From assembly GCA_029932015.1 (NCBI GenBank), contig JAOZQW010000025.1:5519-13743 (forward strand): a stretch of 8,225 nucleotides of DNA, read 5' to 3'. Below, piece after piece: positions 6,549 through 8,225 of this stretch (positions within the stretch are counted from its first letter, which is position 1; each line of letters starts with the position of its first letter). Source of the DNA: Candidatus Fermentibacteraceae bacterium (GTDB lineage: Bacteria > Fermentibacterota > Fermentibacteria > Fermentibacterales > JCC-6). Position numbers and translations under genes: made by a program. The notes below the pieces were generated by a model, which saw only the letters and a list, made by a program, of their open reading frames with translations, was not told where the DNA came from and searched no databases.

Positions 6549-7854
6549 GCCCCGGATCGCACCGGGCATACTTGTCGTCATAGCCGGCCCCTCCGGTGCA
6601 GGCAAAACAACACTCGCGCACCACCTCGTAAAAACTTTTCCGGATGCCCGATTCTCTGTTTCAACAACAACCAGAAGCCTTCGTGGGGAGGAAGTTCACG
6701 GGGAGGACTACTTCTTCGTTGAGGACGCTGAGTTCGAGCAGAGGCTCGCGGACGGATACTTTGTCGAATGGGCGGAAGTACACGGAGAAAGATACGGCAC
6801 CTCTGCCGAATGGGTCAGACGGACGCTGGCAGGCGGGAAGAGTGTGATCCTGGATATAGATGTGCAGGGTGCGATACAGGTGAAGAGGGTTTTTCCCGGA
6901 AGCATACTTGTATTTGTGCTTCCTCCGTCACCATCGGTCCTGATGAAACGTCTTGTTTCCAGGAACACCGACAGCCCCGGCATTGTACGGAATAGACTCC
7001 ATGCCGCCGAAGAGGAGATCAGCTGGATAGGTTCTTTTGACTATTACATCCTGAATGACTGTCTGAGCAATTCGCTCAATCGCATAGAGGCGATATTCAT
7101 GGCTGAAAGCTCGAGGTTGAAAAATCTGCCATTGCCGCCTCAGGTAAGGGCTTACGGCCCCGAACGCTTTCACGGGCTCGATCAATGGAAGGGTTCGAAG
7201 GTCATTGTGACATCAGGCCCCACCAGGGAGTTCGTCGATGAAGTCCGTTTCATATCCAACCGCTCCAGCGGCCTCATGGGAACGGGGATGGCCGAAGCTT
7301 TCCGCGATGGGGGAGCCGATGTGGTCTTCATCACCGGTCCCTGCTGCCATTCCGATCCTTCCTCGGTCAGGACCATCAGGGTCACCTCTGCGACCGAGAT
7401 GCTCAACGCCGTAAGACGAGAGATCTCCGGCGCCGAACTGCTCGTCATGACGGCTGCTGTCTCGGATCTCAGGCCGGCATCGAGGAGAGATGGGAAAATG
7501 GAGCGGGGAGGTGGGATCACACTCGATATGGAGTCGACCCCGGATATACTCGCATCTCTTCAGGATGATCTGGCAATGGAGCGATGCAGGGTACTTGCAT
7601 TTGCCCTCGAATACGGCGGTGAAGCGCTGTCGAGAGCGTCAGCCAAGATGCGGCGGAAGGGAGCATCGATGCTCTTCATGAACAGGGGAGACCAGATCGG
7701 AAGCGGCATGGAGACTCACGGAAACAGCGGTTTCATTCTCTTCGACAACGGTTCCAGCATTGAGGTACCTCAGGGATCGAAGAGGATAGTGGCTGCGCTC
7801 ATCGCTGCCGCAGCCGGAAGATATCTGCAGGAAGACGGGGGACTGCTGAATTGA
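6538..7854 (+). CDS. Fusion protein: guanylate kinase (N) + phosphopantothenate-cysteine ligase CoaB (C)
   Basis: The protein has 438 residues in one frame and two complete domains. Residues about 8-194 are guanylate kinase (ATP + GMP to ADP + GDP): P-loop AGPSGAGKTTL (Lys23), STTTRSLRGEE with GEDY for GMP binding (usual Pro of TTRxPR is Leu), YFVEWAEVHGERYGT, VILDIDVQGA, the RLVSRNTDS lid and FDYYILND. A proline-containing linker follows (about 195-218). Residues about 219-430 are CoaB, which joins cysteine to 4'-phosphopantothenate in CoA synthesis: VTSGPTREFVDEVRFISNRSSG (Asn241 fits the essential Asn210 of E. coli CoaBC), TAAVSDLRP, GKMER (Lys320 fits the flexible-lid lysine), TPDIL, and a late SK. 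The CoaC decarboxylase half is missing, as is rpoZ, which often lies between gmk and coaBC. Both active sites look intact. The start overlaps yicC, and the stop overlaps the next start (TTGA). Confidence 0.95.
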   Translation: MCSEPRIAPGILVVIAGPSGAGKTTLAHHLVKTFPDARFSVSTTTRSLRGEEVHGEDYFFVEDAEFEQRLADGYFVEWAEVHGERYGTSAEWVRRTLAGGKSVILDIDVQGAIQVKRVFPGSILVFVLPPSPSVLMKRLVSRNTDSPGIVRNRLHAAEEEISWIGSFDYYILNDCLSNSLNRIEAIFMAESSRLKNLPLPPQVRAYGPERFHGLDQWKGSKVIVTSGPTREFVDEVRFISNRSSGLMGTGMAEAFRDGGADVVFITGPCCHSDPSSVRTIRVTSATEMLNAVRREISGAELLVMTAAVSDLRPASRRDGKMERGGGITLDMESTPDILASLQDDLAMERCRVLAFALEYGGEALSRASAKMRRKGASMLFMNRGDQIGSGMETHGNSGFILFDNGSSIEVPQGSKRIVAALIAAAAGRYLQEDGGLLN

Positions 7855-8225
7855 GCCCGAAGAAACGTACCGAAGACGCTCTCTGGAACTCAGTCAGGAG
7901 TTTCGGCATCGATGAGATATTTGTCCTTCCGGAATGGCTGACGGCGAAGAAGGAGGCTGATGAAGAGGCGGCAGTCATCCTTTCTGACGCCTCAATCGCC
8001 GATCTGATGGACTCCCTGAGAACAAGGGTGGGGGACTGCCAAGGCTGCAGGCTCGCGGAGACGAGAAACATGCTTGTCTTCGGAGCGGGGAATCCTGCTG
8101 CGGGAGTTCTCTTCGTCGGTGAAGGACCTGGAGCAAATGAGGACAGGACCGGCGAACCCTTCGTCGGCAGAGCAGGTCAGCTGTTGGACAGGATAATGGC
8201 TTCGGTAGATCTTAACAGGACTAAC
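7851..8225 (+). CDS. Family-4 uracil-DNA glycosylase (4Fe-4S), N-terminal part; 3' end outside window
   Basis: This enzyme removes uracil from DNA, starting base-excision repair. 125 codons are visible. An N-terminal helical extension (residues 1-58) includes IDEIFVLPEW, found in some longer family-4 enzymes. DCQGCRLAETR follows, where Cys63 and Cys66 are the first two iron-sulphur ligands; the other pair lies beyond the window. The active-site motif is VGEGPGANEDRTGEPFVGRAGQLLD (89-113), corresponding to the usual GEAPG.ED..G.PFVG.AG.LLD, with Gly for Ala in GEGPG. The start is TTG at 7851, overlapping the previous stop in TTGA, with GGGGGA at 7837-7842 as a plausible ribosome site; no better upstream start is seen. 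Its place behind CoaB suits the widespread coaBC-udg neighbourhood. The family is certain; the start is moderately sure. Confidence 0.94.
   Translation, partial: MSPKKRTEDALWNSVRSFGIDEIFVLPEWLTAKKEADEEAAVILSDASIADLMDSLRTRVGDCQGCRLAETRNMLVFGAGNPAAGVLFVGEGPGANEDRTGEPFVGRAGQLLDRIMASVDLNRTN

Noticed and set aside
6538..7854. Gmk-CoaB as an assembly frameshift or chimera joining two genes
   Set aside because: The frame is continuous through both domains and the linker, flanking gene order is the expected one, and coding character does not change at the junction. An assembly error cannot be fully excluded from one sequence.

Overview
The window comes from a bacterial chromosome with a moderately high GC content. 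All genes are housekeeping or metabolic; I see no phage, plasmid, IS transposase, CRISPR or RNA gene. A B12-dependent class II ribonucleotide reductase, an NFACT/RqcH protein, a family-4 uracil-DNA glycosylase and several GTG or TTG starts suggest an uncultured or anaerobic lineage, possibly FCB-like. That placement is a low-confidence inference.

Layout. (1) Plus strand, 2-2975: the C-terminal part of nrdJ (5' end outside the window), a 141-bp gap with a 12-bp tandem repeat, a small PC4/p15-type ssDNA-binding protein, and a cytosolic M28 metallopeptidase. (2) A 69-bp convergent gap holds a GGGGACAC-type palindrome (REP-like). (3) Minus strand, 5581 down to 3045: a tight operon of NFACT/RqcH protein, stand-alone cyclic-nucleotide-binding domain protein and cytidine deaminase, with junctions of 2 and 0 nt. 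(4) An 85-bp divergent promoter region has a TATAAT box embedded in an inverted repeat. (5) Plus strand, 5667-8225: yicC endoribonuclease, a guanylate kinase-CoaB fusion, and a family-4 uracil-DNA glycosylase that runs off the window. The genes of this operon overlap by 11 and 4 nt.

The most notable item is the gene at 6538-7854. One uninterrupted reading frame encodes a complete guanylate kinase followed by a complete phosphopantothenate-cysteine ligase (CoaB) domain. In many bacteria the order is yicC-gmk-rpoZ-coaBC, with coaBC encoding a CoaC-CoaB bifunctional enzyme. Here rpoZ and the CoaC half are both absent and Gmk is joined directly to CoaB. This looks like an in-frame deletion from the end of gmk to the middle of coaBC, giving a nucleotide-kinase/CoA-biosynthesis fusion.

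Several genes concern nucleotide supply and nucleic-acid quality: ribonucleotide reductase, guanylate kinase, cytidine deaminase, uracil-DNA glycosylase, an ssDNA-binding protein, YicC RNase and RqcH. The neighbourhood is thematically coherent, but no new defence or mobile system is evident.
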